Positions 7,920 to 17,254 are shown, counted from the stretch's first letter. The stretch is DNA of 64,000 bases from Methylobacter luteus IMV-B-3098 (GCF_000427625.1 NZ_KE386569.1:1326216-1390215), one strand, 5' to 3'. Notes: generated by a model from the sequence alone, not told the origin. Numbers and translations: made by a program.

Positions 7920-8551
7920 TGATCCAAGAAACCATAGTCACTACCGTAAACAGCTCGGGGGCAGCGCATATCGCGCCCATGGGCATACATGTTATCGCCA
8001 GAGATGGTGTGTATACCGCAAGCCCGTCGGGAACGGGCGCGGCCACTAGGGCAACAGGCACACCAGCCGATGAATTGATCATCCTGCCTTTCCGTCCATC
8101 AACGACGCTCGACAACCTGCTGTCCAGCCGGACCGCCGTAATCAACTATTGCGATGACGTGCGTATTTTCGCCGGTTGCCTGACCGGGCGGCGCGACTGG
8201 CCGTTGAAGCCGGCCGAGAAAATCAACGGCCAGGTACTGACGGCGACATTGGCCCATGCCGAAGTTGAATTGGTGCGCGTGGAAGAGGATCCGGTCCGGC
8301 CGAAACTGTTCTGCAAAGTTATCCATAGAGTCAATCACTCGCCATTTCAGGGCTTCAACCGTGCCCAGTTTTCGGTGCTGGAAGCGGCGATCCTGATCAG
8401 CCGTCTGCATAGGCTTCCGCTGGAAAAAATTGAATCCGAAATAGACTATCTGCGCATCGGCCTTGAAAAAACCGCCGGCGACCGGGAACTGGAAGCCTGG
8501 GGCTGGTTGATGGACATTATTGATGCGCATAAAAAGGAGGTGGATGAATGA
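7919..8551 (+). CDS. DUF447 domain protein, methanopterin-cluster associated
   Basis: A 210-residue protein of the DUF447 family, found in methanogens and methylotrophs. The N-terminal half (ETIVTTVNSSGAAHIAPMGI) resembles flavin-binding split-barrel proteins. The C-terminal half is helical (ISRLHRLPLEKIESEIDYLRIGL region). No catalytic residue can be named. The gene starts on the last base of the preceding stop and ends in a four-base overlap with mfnB, so it belongs to the cofactor operon. Its reaction is unknown to me. Confidence 0.8.
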   Translation: MIQETIVTTVNSSGAAHIAPMGIHVIARDGVYTASPSGTGAATRATGTPADELIILPFRPSTTLDNLLSSRTAVINYCDDVRIFAGCLTGRRDWPLKPAEKINGQVLTATLAHAEVELVRVEEDPVRPKLFCKVIHRVNHSPFQGFNRAQFSVLEAAILISRLHRLPLEKIESEIDYLRIGLEKTAGDRELEAWGWLMDIIDAHKKEVDE

Positions 8552-9228
8552 CCGGAATGCTTGCCAGCGTCAACAGCCTGGACGAAGCCGCCCTGGTGTT
8601 GGGCGCACAGGTAGACATTATTGATCTGAAACAACCCGAACAAGGCGCTCTGGGCGCTTTGGAGACCGGGGTCGTCAGGCAAATCGTGACCGCCATCGAC
8701 CACCGCTGCCCTGTCAGTGCGACGGTCGGCGATTTACCCATGCAGCCCGAACTTGTTTTCGAGGCTGTCAAAGCCATGGCTGAAACGGGCGTCGATTACA
8801 TAAAGATCGGCTTTTTTCCCGGCGGTGACTGGACCGGAACCGTAGCCAAATTGTCGGCACTAACCAGGCAACACGCCTTGATCGCGGTATTATTCGCTGA
8901 TGCTCAACCCGACCTTTCCATTATTGCTGCACTGAAAAATGCCGGCTTCAAGGGTGCCATGCTCGATACCATGGACAAGCAAAAAGGCTCATTGGTGCAA
9001 GTCATGGACGAAACCATTATCGGACAATTTGTCGCGCAAACTAAAGCCTGTCAATTGCTGTGCGGGCTTGCCGGCTCTCTCAGACTGGCGGATATCGCCG
9101 GTTTGATGCCTTACCAACCCGATTACCTGGGCTTCAGGGGCGCATTATGCCAACAATATAACCGTACCGCGCAATTGGACACAGAGGCGATTGCCCGTAT
9201 CAGACAGGCCATTGTCGATGCCGCCTAA
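8548..9228 (+). CDS. mfnB: (5-formylfuran-3-yl)methyl phosphate synthase
   Basis: MfnB makes the furan precursor of methanofuran from two glyceraldehyde-3-phosphate molecules. The 226-residue TIM barrel shows the signature DIIDLKQPEQGALGAL, whose lysine (about K28) corresponds to a catalytic lysine of the archaeal enzyme. GVDYIKIGFF (about 85) and AMLDTMDKQKGSL (about 139) line up with later family motifs. In methanotrophs the product would feed methylofuran, the formyl carrier of formaldehyde oxidation. A strong GGAGG ribosome-binding site precedes the ATG inside the end of the DUF447 gene. Confidence 0.9.
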   Translation: MTGMLASVNSLDEAALVLGAQVDIIDLKQPEQGALGALETGVVRQIVTAIDHRCPVSATVGDLPMQPELVFEAVKAMAETGVDYIKIGFFPGGDWTGTVAKLSALTRQHALIAVLFADAQPDLSIIAALKNAGFKGAMLDTMDKQKGSLVQVMDETIIGQFVAQTKACQLLCGLAGSLRLADIAGLMPYQPDYLGFRGALCQQYNRTAQLDTEAIARIRQAIVDAA

Positions 9229-10522
9229 AACCACTATCACGACCAAGATCCTGATCGCAATGGTGATCGGGCTGCTGACGGGCAGCCTGATCAACGCCTT
9301 CGGCAAGGATGCCGTTTTTATCCAGACTTATCTGGTCGACGGCCTGTTTTATGTGGTTGGCGCCGCATTCGTCAATGCCTTGAAAATGCTGGTCGTGCCG
9401 CTGGTCACTTTTTCGCTGATTTGCGGCGTCTGCGGCATCGGCGATGTCAGCGTGCTGGGCCGCGTGGGTCTTAAAGCACTGGCTCTTTTCATTCTGACCA
9501 CATCGATTGCGATTACGCTGGCGCTCAGCGTCGCGGCCTTGATCGGCCCCGGTAAGGATTTTGCCAATGCGCATCCCTTGTCAGACTTCACGCCGCCATC
9601 GGCGCCGCCTGTCACGGATGTATTGATCAATATCGTGCCAGGCAATCCCGTTCAGGCTTTTGCCGAAGGCAATATGCTGCAAATCATTTTCTTCGTCATC
9701 GTGTTTGCCATCGCCATGCTGATGACCGGCGATACAGGCCGGCAATTAGCTCAGTCGGCCGAGAAAATGAATGAAGTCATGATGAAGGTCGTGACGCTGG
9801 TCATGGATTTCGCCCCGGTCGGCGTGTTTTTCCTGATGGCCAGGACCTTTTCCGAACAGGGCATCGGCCTGATCATGCCGATGATCGGCTATTTCTCGGC
9901 GGTCGTCTTTTGCCTGCTGCTGCACTTCTTAGGCACTTTCAGTCTGCTGATGATCTTGATGGCCAAACTGAATCCTCTGGTGTTTATCCGAAAAATGCGT
10001 TCCGCGCACATTTTTGCGTTCAGCACGGCCAGTTCCAATGCCACGATCCCGGTTAACCTTCAGGTCGTCGAAAAGCGCCTCGGCGTCAACAATGCCATTG
10101 CCGCGTTTACAATCCCTTTGGGCGCGACCATCAACATGGATGGCACGGCGATCATGCAAGGCGTCGCGACCGTGTTTATCGCCAATGTCTATGCCATCGA
10201 TCTGAGCCTGAGCCAGTATGTGACTGTGATCGGTATGGCGACATTGGCGTCGATCGGCACAGCCGGCGTGCCCGGCGTCGGCCTCGTCATGCTGGCCATG
10301 GTGTTGAATCAGGTCGGGCTGCCTGTGGAAGGCATCGGTTTGATCATGGGCGTGGACCGAATTCTGGACATGCTGCGCACGGTGGTCAATATCACCGGCG
10401 ATGCGCTAGTCACCTGCATTATCGCGCGAGGGGAAAATGCGTTTGATGAAAAGGTTTTCAATGACCCTGAAGCCGGCGTTATCGCGGAGATTGAGCTCCC
10501 TCATAAAAAGACGCAGCCATGA
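9218..10522 (+). CDS. dicarboxylate/amino acid:cation symporter (DAACS family)
   Basis: A 434-residue sodium/proton-coupled transporter of the GltP/DctA family. Hallmarks are the serine-rich re-entrant hairpin 1 (FAFSTASSNATIPVN, about 267-281) and the TM7 motif NMDGTAIMQG, followed by hairpin 2 (GTAGVPGVG). About eight hydrophobic helices are visible. I chose the ATG at 9218 (MPPKTT), which overlaps mfnB by 11 bases, over the in-frame start at 9191. Likely substrates are aspartate, glutamate or C4-dicarboxylates. Its place at the end of a cofactor operon is unusual for a nutrient transporter. Confidence 0.9.
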   Translation: MPPKTTITTKILIAMVIGLLTGSLINAFGKDAVFIQTYLVDGLFYVVGAAFVNALKMLVVPLVTFSLICGVCGIGDVSVLGRVGLKALALFILTTSIAITLALSVAALIGPGKDFANAHPLSDFTPPSAPPVTDVLINIVPGNPVQAFAEGNMLQIIFFVIVFAIAMLMTGDTGRQLAQSAEKMNEVMMKVVTLVMDFAPVGVFFLMARTFSEQGIGLIMPMIGYFSAVVFCLLLHFLGTFSLLMILMAKLNPLVFIRKMRSAHIFAFSTASSNATIPVNLQVVEKRLGVNNAIAAFTIPLGATINMDGTAIMQGVATVFIANVYAIDLSLSQYVTVIGMATLASIGTAGVPGVGLVMLAMVLNQVGLPVEGIGLIMGVDRILDMLRTVVNITGDALVTCIIARGENAFDEKVFNDPEAGVIAEIELPHKKTQP

Positions 10523-10523
10523 A

Positions 10524-11837
10524 TTAAATGTCTTTCAATAAACGGTTTTTCTCGTCGTTTTCGATCCGTTGCCTGAAGTCGTTGACCACAGTCATAAACC
10601 GCTCGTCCTGCCTGATATCCGGCAAATGATTCTGCCCCCGCCGCTCCAGCGCATTAATAACATAAGCCATCGTCACTTTATTGACATCGACAGCGGGAAG
10701 ATAAACCTCATCGGCATCGTCCTCGGTTTTAACCTGGACAACAATCTGGCACGCCATCAGTTCCAACAGAACGCTATGGACAACATAGGCGGGAATAGCC
10801 AGTCTGGATGCTATTTCAACCGCGCTTAGGGGATTTTGCTGTTCAACAAAATTCTTAATGATCAAATGCGCTATTTTCAGCGCGACAACTTTTTTCAGAA
10901 AAACACTGATGTCTTCAACTTTGTTCTTGCCTTGGTAATCCTCGTAATTCTGCAGATAAAAACTGATCTCGCAACCGAACAGGACGATCATCCAGCCGAT
11001 CTGCAGCCAGATGATGAACAAAGGCAAGGCGGCGAAACTGCCGTAAATGGCGTTATAGCTCGACACGCCGATTTGCAGGCTCAGATAGGCCCACTGCACC
11101 AATTGATAGACAACACCCGTAATCACACCGGCGATAATGCCCGCCTTATAATCCACTTTAAGGTTAGGCATAAAAATAAATGTAAAAGCGAAGAGCGCGG
11201 ACAGAATGATGACCGGCAATAAACCCAGTAATCTAAGCACTAGCAATGTACCTACTTCCGGCAAGTTGATAGCCTCTATCAGCCAGGTTATCTGTGTTTT
11301 CAGAAATACGGTAATACCGCTGGAAATGACCAATAAAACAGGGGCCAGCAGCATGACTGACAGATAGTCGCTTAATTTACGCCCTAGCGGCCTGCCTTTG
11401 TCTATTTTCCAGATATGGTTAAACGATTTTTCGATATGACCGATCAATTTGATCACGGTCCAAAACAAGACAACGATACCGATACCAGCCACCACCTCGC
11501 CTTGCGTACTGGCCAGCATATTTTCCGCAAAATCGATTAATTTCAGCACCACCGCATCCTGGCTTGGCATCTGCTCGAGTAATTGCTTCTTCAGTGTTTT
11601 TTCATAGCCGAAGCCCTTGGCGATGCCAAACAGCAAGGCGATAACCGGTACAATCGCCAATAGCGAATAAAGCGTCAAGGCGGACGCTCTTAAAGGTCCC
11701 AGATCGCGATTGAATCCTTCATAGGACAAGAGAATGACTTTTGTGAATTTCAGCAGTTTCGCCTTGAAAGGCGAAAGCCGCTGTTCGCGCTGTACCCAGA
11801 TGTCTTCTTTAAAATAATCGATGAAATTGAGATTCAT
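10524..11837 (-). CDS. YihY/UPF0761 family inner membrane protein
   Basis: A 437-residue membrane protein of the YihY (BrkB-like) family. An N-terminal helix region contains the family signature SALTLYSLLAIVPVIALLFG (about residues 51-70), then five or six further transmembrane stretches, including the FKHIWKI-like segment SFNHIWKIDKGRP and LFIIWLQIGWMIVLFG (about 274-289). The last ~130 residues are soluble and resemble a winged-helix module seen in the longer members of the family. Function is not established; older RNase BN assignments were withdrawn. It converges on the symporter gene with a single base between the two stop codons. Confidence 0.88.
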   Translation of the reverse strand: MNLNFIDYFKEDIWVQREQRLSPFKAKLLKFTKVILLSYEGFNRDLGPLRASALTLYSLLAIVPVIALLFGIAKGFGYEKTLKKQLLEQMPSQDAVVLKLIDFAENMLASTQGEVVAGIGIVVLFWTVIKLIGHIEKSFNHIWKIDKGRPLGRKLSDYLSVMLLAPVLLVISSGITVFLKTQITWLIEAINLPEVGTLLVLRLLGLLPVIILSALFAFTFIFMPNLKVDYKAGIIAGVITGVVYQLVQWAYLSLQIGVSSYNAIYGSFAALPLFIIWLQIGWMIVLFGCEISFYLQNYEDYQGKNKVEDISVFLKKVVALKIAHLIIKNFVEQQNPLSAVEIASRLAIPAYVVHSVLLELMACQIVVQVKTEDDADEVYLPAVDVNKVTMAYVINALERRGQNHLPDIRQDERFMTVVNDFRQRIENDEKNRLLKDI

Positions 11838-11899
11838 GAGCTGGTCCTATGCTGTCGAATTCCGTTAAATATGACTGCTTGAAGCGCCTCTAATTCAAA

Positions 11900-12076
11900 T
11901 CAATGCGAATCCTTGCTGTAAATCGTGTCAATGAGTCTTTTAAACCATAGCGGCCGAAACAGTACGATAAACAAGCCCATGCCGGCAGTGATCGGAATCG
12001 GGCCGATATCCAGTATCATCAGTAGCAACAATGTAAAAACGCATTTGATTCTCGTAGCCATAGGGCGATCGCTCAT
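11900..12076 (-). CDS. small hydrophobic membrane protein (58 residues)
   Basis: I place the start at the ATG at 12076 (MSDRPMATRIK) and treat the 82-codon in-frame extension upstream as non-coding, because it is compositionally unlike protein. The remainder is one long or two short membrane helices (VFTLLLLMILDIGPIPITAG and MGLFIVLFRPLW) with a basic end (WFKRLIDTIY). The family is unknown to me. It lies 60 bp upstream of the YihY-like gene on the same strand and may share its transcript. Confidence 0.55.
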   Translation of the reverse strand: MSDRPMATRIKCVFTLLLLMILDIGPIPITAGMGLFIVLFRPLWFKRLIDTIYSKDSH

Positions 12077-12531
12077 GAAAACACCTGGTCGAAATAGAAG
12101 TCGATGAATTGAAAAGATTGTAAGGCAATCCGGTTGCCAACAGAAGCTACAACGCATAACGTCATTTAGCGTAAAATATAAAGGTTGAGCGGCCGTGTTT
12201 TGACAATAGCGCATCGCTAAGTCTTTGTCTATCTTGATGCCGGGACTAAATTCAGGATGAATGCCGCTCTCATTAACGCCACGAATTAACCTATGATCCG
12301 TTTCCGACGTACTTGTTGCCATTGGCGCTATTCGTCAGCCGACGGCGATTATTCAAATGTTACCAGGACAAAAACCGGGCAGATGACTGAGGAAGACAGA
12401 TTATTTCAACAAACGGGCCGCCGATGCTTTGATGAGCGCCTTGCCAAGGTATTCGGCAACAGGACCTCCAGAAGCGTGCCTTTTTATAGTGCGATTCGAC
12501 GCATCCAGCCCGATCATATTTAAGGCTGGCC

Positions 12532-12966
12532 ATGTCTGACGAGTTTATATTTGTTTATGGCACTCTAAGGCAGGAATTTGCATTGCCTGTGCATGATTTG
12601 ATGAAGCGATATTGCCAGTTCCACGACCAGGGCAGCCTGTGCGGCCATCTCTATCAGCTCGACAGTTACCCCGGCGTCGTCGAATCGACTCATGGTCGTT
12701 GCCGCGTGCATGGAGAACTCTATCGCATCATTAACAAAGATGAACTTTTCCTGCTGCTGGATGACTATGAGCAGTGCTCGGCTAAGTATCCAAAACCGCA
12801 TGAGTACGTCAGAAAGCAGATTGATATAACGGTGCGCGACGGCACTGTCCGTCAGGCATGGGTTTATATCTACAACCGCGCCGTCGCCGGACTGGCCCGC
12901 ATTCCCTCGGGCGATTACGTCGCCCATCTACGGGGTTTTGGCAAAGTCCGATACAATGCCGGTTAA
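12532..12966 (+). CDS. gamma-glutamylcyclotransferase-like (AIG2/GGACT fold) protein
   Basis: A 144-residue protein with the family N-terminus FIFVYGTLRQE (about residues 4-14), where YGTLR forms the substrate loop, and LDDYEQC (about 82-88), which supplies the conserved acidic residue. YVRKQIDITV and AWVYIYNR complete the beta barrel. The fold covers gamma-glutamylcyclotransferases, gamma-glutamylamine cyclotransferases and bacterial YtfP proteins, so the substrate is open. The start at 12532 sits next to GGCTGGCC rather than a strong ribosome-binding site. It precedes two coiled-coil genes on the same strand. Confidence 0.85.
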   Translation: MSDEFIFVYGTLRQEFALPVHDLMKRYCQFHDQGSLCGHLYQLDSYPGVVESTHGRCRVHGELYRIINKDELFLLLDDYEQCSAKYPKPHEYVRKQIDITVRDGTVRQAWVYIYNRAVAGLARIPSGDYVAHLRGFGKVRYNAG

Positions 12967-12999
12967 ACTATTTATCAAAGATTTATTGCGGTTGGCTGC

Positions 13000-13524
13000 T
13001 TGATTATCAGAATTTCCTTTCTACTGTTCCTGCTCTCGCTGCCGGTCTTGGTGCTGGCGGAAATACTGCTATGGCTGAACATTCCCGGTTTGCCTGAACT
13101 GATCACCAAATTGGGATCAGCGATGCTGTTAAGCGCGCTGGCTGTCCTGATCATTACTGCATTGCTGGCCATGCCTAAAATAATCATGCGCTCTGTTTTG
13201 AATTACTTGTCTGCCGGAGAGCGCCTGCACCGCCGGCTGCTGTTTGTTCAGGCCCAGCAGGAGCGCATCAGGCAACTGTTTCATTTCAGAACATTAAAAA
13301 TAAAATACCTGAATGAATTGCGTAGAAAGCGCCTGTTAAAGGCGAACAACCGCAAGCACATCCGATCTTTATCGAAATCCATTCATAAGGATCTGCTGGC
13401 GATCAAGAAAGAATTGCCAAAAACCACTTTCAAGCAATTACGGCAGGACAATATCCGCTATCGCAAGCAGCAGGATATTGAGTCTCTGCTACAACTTCAG
13501 CAAAAAATTTCCACCTTCATCTAG
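13000..13524 (+). CDS. membrane-anchored coiled-coil protein, unknown function
   Basis: A 174-residue protein that I do not recognise. Two hydrophobic segments (about residues 3-24 and 36-58) are followed by a long basic helical region rich in K, R, L and Q (about 70-172) that should form a coiled coil facing the cytoplasm. The start codon is TTG at 13000 with a weak ribosome-binding site, so the exact start is uncertain. The next gene, five bases downstream, is also a coiled-coil protein, which suggests the two products act together. Confidence 0.6.
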   Translation: MIIRISFLLFLLSLPVLVLAEILLWLNIPGLPELITKLGSAMLLSALAVLIITALLAMPKIIMRSVLNYLSAGERLHRRLLFVQAQQERIRQLFHFRTLKIKYLNELRRKRLLKANNRKHIRSLSKSIHKDLLAIKKELPKTTFKQLRQDNIRYRKQQDIESLLQLQQKISTFI

Positions 13525-13529
13525 CGCTT

Positions 13530-14063
13530 ATGTCTGTTTTAAAAAACTGGGTACTTAACCTTGCCAATCTTTTTCATGCGGTTAAAAAGGACAACCTGGA
13601 CTGGCAGGAGGCCAATCAGGAACAACAGGCCAGACTCAGGCACGCACACGTGTTGGCCGAGAAAGCGCTGGAAGCCGACCTGAAAAAGCGCAGCGTGCAA
13701 CTGGAACACGACATTGCATTGCTCAGGACCAGGCATGATGCCGAGCTGGCCATGTTCAAAACCAAGTGCCAACAGGACATCAAGGACTACAAGCAGTATC
13801 TGGACTCACTCGATCAGCTCAAATCGTCGATCCGTACCAGTTACACGCATCTGCCAGAGGCAGTCGCCTTCACGATCCATCATCACGCGAAATACCTGCT
13901 CAATCAGATGTGGGAAGCCGAGGATTTTGAAGAGAAAATGCAGCACGAGATGCGTCTGATCAAGTTCATGACCACCGTGCATGAAGATGCCCGGTTGCAT
14001 CTGGAGGGAAAGACGGACGATAAACTGCCTGAGAAAACGCTGAGTTTGATTCAGGAGCTGTGA
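13530..14063 (+). CDS. soluble coiled-coil protein, unknown function
   Basis: A 177-residue protein without membrane segments. Residues about 20-100 are heptad-like and rich in E, K, Q and L (EKALEADLKKRSVQLEHDIAL region). A helical C-terminal part contains HHHAKYLLNQMWEAEDFEEK. No known domain is recognised. It lies five bases after the membrane-anchored coiled-coil gene, an operon-like arrangement. The last 107 bases (13957-14063) are repeated at 15396-15502, on the far side of the rlmN-like gene, with four differences. Confidence 0.65.
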   Translation: MSVLKNWVLNLANLFHAVKKDNLDWQEANQEQQARLRHAHVLAEKALEADLKKRSVQLEHDIALLRTRHDAELAMFKTKCQQDIKDYKQYLDSLDQLKSSIRTSYTHLPEAVAFTIHHHAKYLLNQMWEAEDFEEKMQHEMRLIKFMTTVHEDARLHLEGKTDDKLPEKTLSLIQEL

Positions 14064-14282
14064 ATACTTACAAGCTCACCTGACGATTTGTATATGCATC
14101 CATTAATTGTAAAACCCCGAACTTGATGTGCCGCCACCAATAAGCTAATTATCTAAGCCCTTACTGCTCGAGGGTGATTGTTGCATGAAAATTAAGCCGG
14201 GTTGGAACAAAATTTGACTCGCCCCTAATATTTTTAAAGCTAATCGATATCGGCAAAATGCTGATCTTGCCTGGAGAAACTT

Positions 14283-15323
14283 TTGAAACAGTCTTTTTAT
14301 GATCTAAATTATTCTGATTTAGAGGCAGTTGTAAATCAAAATAACTTAAACCCCTCAGTGGCGACAGTTCTTTTTAACTGGTATTACAAGAAAAAAGAAA
14401 ACACTCAGTGCCATAATAAAATTTCTAAATCCTCATTGGCCTTTTTTGAACAAAATTTTGATTTTTCTCTACCCGAAATCGATACAGTTTATGAGTCACA
14501 AAGAGATCGATCAGTAAAATTTCTTTTTAAGCTTAAAGACCATCATAAGGTTGAAACAGTCCTTATCCCGTTTAACAATAAATATTCTATTTGCCTCTCA
14601 TCGCAGGTTGGCTGCGCAATGAATTGTTCTTTTTGTTTTACCGGAGAGCAAGGGCTTAAAAGAAATTTGACCACGAGTGAAATTGTTGGGCAATTTCTAA
14701 AGGCTTGGCGCTGGTTGGCAACAAACAGGCCTGGAGAAGAGAGGATTTTAAATATTGTTTTTATGGGACAAGGCGAGCCTTTACATAATTTTGATGCCGT
14801 TAAAAAAGCGTGTGAAATTTTTTTATCTCAACATGGAACTTCAATTGGCGTTCAAAAAATTACTGTCTCAACGGCTGGTTATATTCCTGGGCTTAAAAGA
14901 TGGAGTCAGGAAGTTCCTGGCGTGAACCTTGCGCTATCCCTTCATTCACCGTTTGAAGAAAAGAGAAATGAACTTATCCCCATTAATAAAAAATATCCAC
15001 TAGATGAGGTGTTGGCCTATATTGACAAGATACCTTTAAATAAAAAGCAATTTGTTACTTATGAATATATTCTGATAAAGGATTTTAATGACTCTCCAGA
15101 TGATGCTAAAAAACTGGGGATGATGCTGGCCGGCAAAAGCGCTTATATAAACCTGATTCCTTTTAATTCATTCCCGGGATCACGTTACACGCGTCCGGAT
15201 TTGGATAAGGTTGAAAAGTTTAAGGAAGTTTTGGATGCTTTTAAGATCCCGACTTTAATAAGAGGTGCTAAAGGTGATGACGTATTAGCAGCATGCGGAC
15301 AACTCAATTCCAATAATCAGTAG
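14283..15323 (+). CDS. RlmN/Cfr-family radical SAM rRNA methyltransferase-like protein
   Basis: A 346-residue radical SAM enzyme with the iron-sulfur motif CAMNCSFC (C111, C115, C118) and the methyl-carrying cysteine near the C-terminus (ACGQL, C338). NIVFMGQGEPLHN (about 157-169) and NLALSLHSP are further family motifs. RlmN methylates C2 of A2503 in 23S rRNA; Cfr acts on C8 of the same base. This copy is nearer RlmN in its C-terminal GDDVLAACGQL. It is visibly AT-rich compared with its neighbours, starts at TTG (14283) after a GGAG site, and its TAG stop is the first triplet of a palindromic repeat. These are signs of acquisition. It may be an extra copy beside a housekeeping rlmN elsewhere. 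Confidence 0.85.
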   Translation: MKQSFYDLNYSDLEAVVNQNNLNPSVATVLFNWYYKKKENTQCHNKISKSSLAFFEQNFDFSLPEIDTVYESQRDRSVKFLFKLKDHHKVETVLIPFNNKYSICLSSQVGCAMNCSFCFTGEQGLKRNLTTSEIVGQFLKAWRWLATNRPGEERILNIVFMGQGEPLHNFDAVKKACEIFLSQHGTSIGVQKITVSTAGYIPGLKRWSQEVPGVNLALSLHSPFEEKRNELIPINKKYPLDEVLAYIDKIPLNKKQFVTYEYILIKDFNDSPDDAKKLGMMLAGKSAYINLIPFNSFPGSRYTRPDLDKVEKFKEVLDAFKIPTLIRGAKGDDVLAACGQLNSNNQ

Positions 15324-15388
15324 GATGCGCTGAACGCAGTGATGCGCATCGATCGCGAACGATGCGGTTCGTACCTCACCGTATCCTA
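15321..15388. repeat. palindromic repeat supplying the rlmN-like stop codon
   Basis: The left end TAGGATGCGCTGAACGC and the right end GGTGAGG.../GTATCCTA form an imperfect inverted repeat around the centre GATCGCG. The first three bases are the TAG stop of the preceding gene. It is related in its outer bases (TAGGrTnCGC) to the repeats at 37841 and 54432, but its interior is diverged. Confidence 0.6.
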
Positions 15389-15395
15389 CCGCGCT

Positions 15396-15502
15396 TGATC
15401 AAGTTCATGACCACAGTGCATGAAGATGCCCGGTTGCATCTGGAGGGAAAGACGGTCGATAAACTGCCTGAGAAAACGCTGAGTTTGATTCAGGAGCCGT
15501 AA
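15396..15502 (+). pseudogene. duplicated 3' end of the coiled-coil gene at 13530-14063
   Basis: These 107 bases match 13957-14063 with four substitutions, by direct comparison. They encode the last 34 residues of that gene (from LIKFMTTVHEDAR), still open to a TAA in place of TGA. There is no start codon or upstream part, so it is a fragment. Together with the original copy it brackets the rlmN-like gene and one palindromic repeat, about 1.3 kb. Confidence 0.85.
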
Positions 15503-15511
15503 AGGTTCATA

Positions 15512-15531
15512 GGGCGGCCGGCTGGCCGCCC
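15512..15531. terminator. strong GC hairpin after the duplicated fragment
   Basis: A perfect eight-base-pair stem GGGCGGCC/GGCCGCCC with a four-base loop lies between the fragment and the proS stop. No U tract follows on either strand, so it may block read-through between the convergent genes without being a classical terminator. Confidence 0.45.
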
Positions 15532-15541
15532 CTGCCCTGAC

Positions 15542-17254
15542 TTAAGGGTTCAGTCTGGCTTTCAAAAAGTCGATGATTTCCGTAAACGGGATTTCCATGC
15601 TGTCCTGCTCCGTTCTGGCCTTGTATTCGACCGTGCCCGTATCCAGGCCGCGGTCGCCGACGACGATGCGGTGCGGAATGCCGATCAGCTCCATGTCCGA
15701 GAACATGAAACCGGCGCGGACTTTACGGTCGTCGAACAACACCTCGATGCCGGCCGCCTGCAGGTCCTGATACAGCTTTTCGGACGCTTCTTTCAGACGC
15801 TCGGATTTGTGCATGTTCATGGGGCAGAGCGCGACCTGGAACGGCGCCAGACTGTCCGACCAGATAATGCCTTTATCGTCGTGATTTTGTTCGATGGCCG
15901 CCGCCACCACACGCGAGATGCCGATGCCGTAACAGCCCATGATCATGGTCTGGTTTTTGCCGGCTTCGTTAATGATATCGGCTTTCATCGCAGCGCTGTA
16001 CTTGGTGCCCAACTGGAAGATATGACCGACTTCAATGCCGCGCGCCAGCGTGATCGTGCCCTGACCGTCCGGGCTGACATCGCCTTCAACAACCGTGCGC
16101 AGGTCCTCGATTGCGGGCACCGGCAGATCTCGCTCCCAGTTGACGCCTTGATAATGCTTGCCGTCCTGGTTAGCGCCGCAGACGAAATCGGACATCAAAA
16201 CCACGCTGCGGTCAGCGATAATTTTGATGTCCAGGCCTATCGGGCCGAGTGAACCGGGTTTGCTGCGGCAGGCGCTGTAGACTTCCTCGTCGCTGGCAAA
16301 GCTAAGCGGCGCGGCAATGCCGTCGATTTTTTCAGCCTTGATCACGTTCAGTTCATGATCGCCTCTTAACAGCAGCGCCACCAGCGTGCCCTCTTCTTCG
16401 CCTCTTACTATCAGGGTTTTCAGGCATTGCTGCGGCGAAATGCCGAAAAAGCGGCTGACCTCTTCAATGCTGTGCTGATCGGGCGTATCGACCAGTGTTA
16501 ATTCAGCCGTCGGCTGGGCGCGCGATCCGGCCGGCATGACGGCTTCGGCCTTTTCGACATTGGCCGCGTAGTCGCTCTCGGTCGAGAAGGCGATGGCGTC
16601 TTCTCCGGAATAGGCCAGCACGTGGAATTCATGCGAGACGGCGCCGCCGATGGATCCAGAGTCGGCAATCACTGCACGAAACTTCAAGCCCAGACGATTG
16701 AATATATTGCTGTAGGCCTGATACATGACATCGTAGGTTTCCTGCAGCGAAGCCTGGTCAAGATGAAACGAGTAGGCATCCTTCATGACGAATTCGCGTG
16801 AACGCATGATGCCGAAGCGCGGACGAATTTCGTCGCGGAATTTGGTTTGCACCTGATAATAGGTAATGGGCAACTGCTTGTAGCTTTTGATTTCGTTGCG
16901 CGCCAGATCGGTAATGATTTCCTCGTGCGTGGGGCCCAGGCAGAAGTCGCGATCGTGGCGGTCTTTCAGGCGCGCCAGTTCCGGCCCGTACTGCTCCCAT
17001 CGACCGGTCTCCTGCCACAGCTCAGCCGGCTGCAACGCCGGCATCAGGACTTCAAGCGCGCCGGCTTTTTCCATTTCCTCGCGCGTGATCCTTTCCACTT
17101 TGCGCAATACCCGCAGCCCCAACGGCAACCAGGTATAAAGACCGGCAGCCAGTTTACGGATAAGTCCGGCGCGTATCATCAGCTGATGGCTGGCGATTTC
17201 GGCATCGGCCGGGGTTTCTTTAATGGTATTGAGTGGAAATTGAGTAGTACGCAT
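15542..17254 (-). CDS. proS: prolyl-tRNA synthetase (bacterial type)
   Basis: ProRS charges tRNA-Pro. The 570-residue length and the insertion between motifs 2 and 3 (about residues 225-395, YAANVEKAE to [12 protein letters not shown]) mark the bacterial type with the editing domain that hydrolyses Ala-tRNA-Pro. Class II motifs are seen: motif 1 [14 protein letters not shown] (about 44-57), motif 2 [21 protein letters not shown] with its arginine, and motif 3 [13 protein letters not shown] (about 444-456). The C-terminal ~100 residues form the anticodon-binding domain ([20 protein letters not shown]). It runs against the duplicated fragment at 15502 and is single on its strand. Confidence 0.97.
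   Translation of the reverse strand: MRTTQFPLNTIKETPADAEIASHQLMIRAGLIRKLAAGLYTWLPLGLRVLRKVERITREEMEKAGALEVLMPALQPAELWQETGRWEQYGPELARLKDRHDRDFCLGPTHEEIITDLARNEIKSYKQLPITYYQVQTKFRDEIRPRFGIMRSREFVMKDAYSFHLDQASLQETYDVMYQAYSNIFNRLGLKFRAVIADSGSIGGAVSHEFHVLAYSGEDAIAFSTESDYAANVEKAEAVMPAGSRAQPTAELTLVDTPDQHSIEEVSRFFGISPQQCLKTLIVRGEEEGTLVALLLRGDHELNVIKAEKIDGIAAPLSFASDEEVYSACRSKPGSLGPIGLDIKIIADRSVVLMSDFVCGANQDGKHYQGVNWERDLPVPAIEDLRTVVEGDVSPDGQGTITLARGIEVGHIFQLGTKYSAAMKADIINEAGKNQTMIMGCYGIGISRVVAAAIEQNHDDKGIIWSDSLAPFQVALCPMNMHKSERLKEASEKLYQDLQAAGIEVLFDDRKVRAGFMFSDMELIGIPHRIVVGDRGLDTGTVEYKARTEQDSMEIPFTEIIDFLKARLNP

Noticed and set aside
12077-12322. N-terminal extension of the small membrane protein at 11900-12076
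   Set aside because: The extra 82 codons are not protein-like, and a good start with a natural hydrophobic protein lies at 12076.
12293-12523. A 76-residue plus-strand ORF upstream of the GGCT-like gene
   Set aside because: Composition is Arg/Cys/His-rich and random-looking, with no ribosome-binding site; it overlaps another unlikely reading on the other strand.
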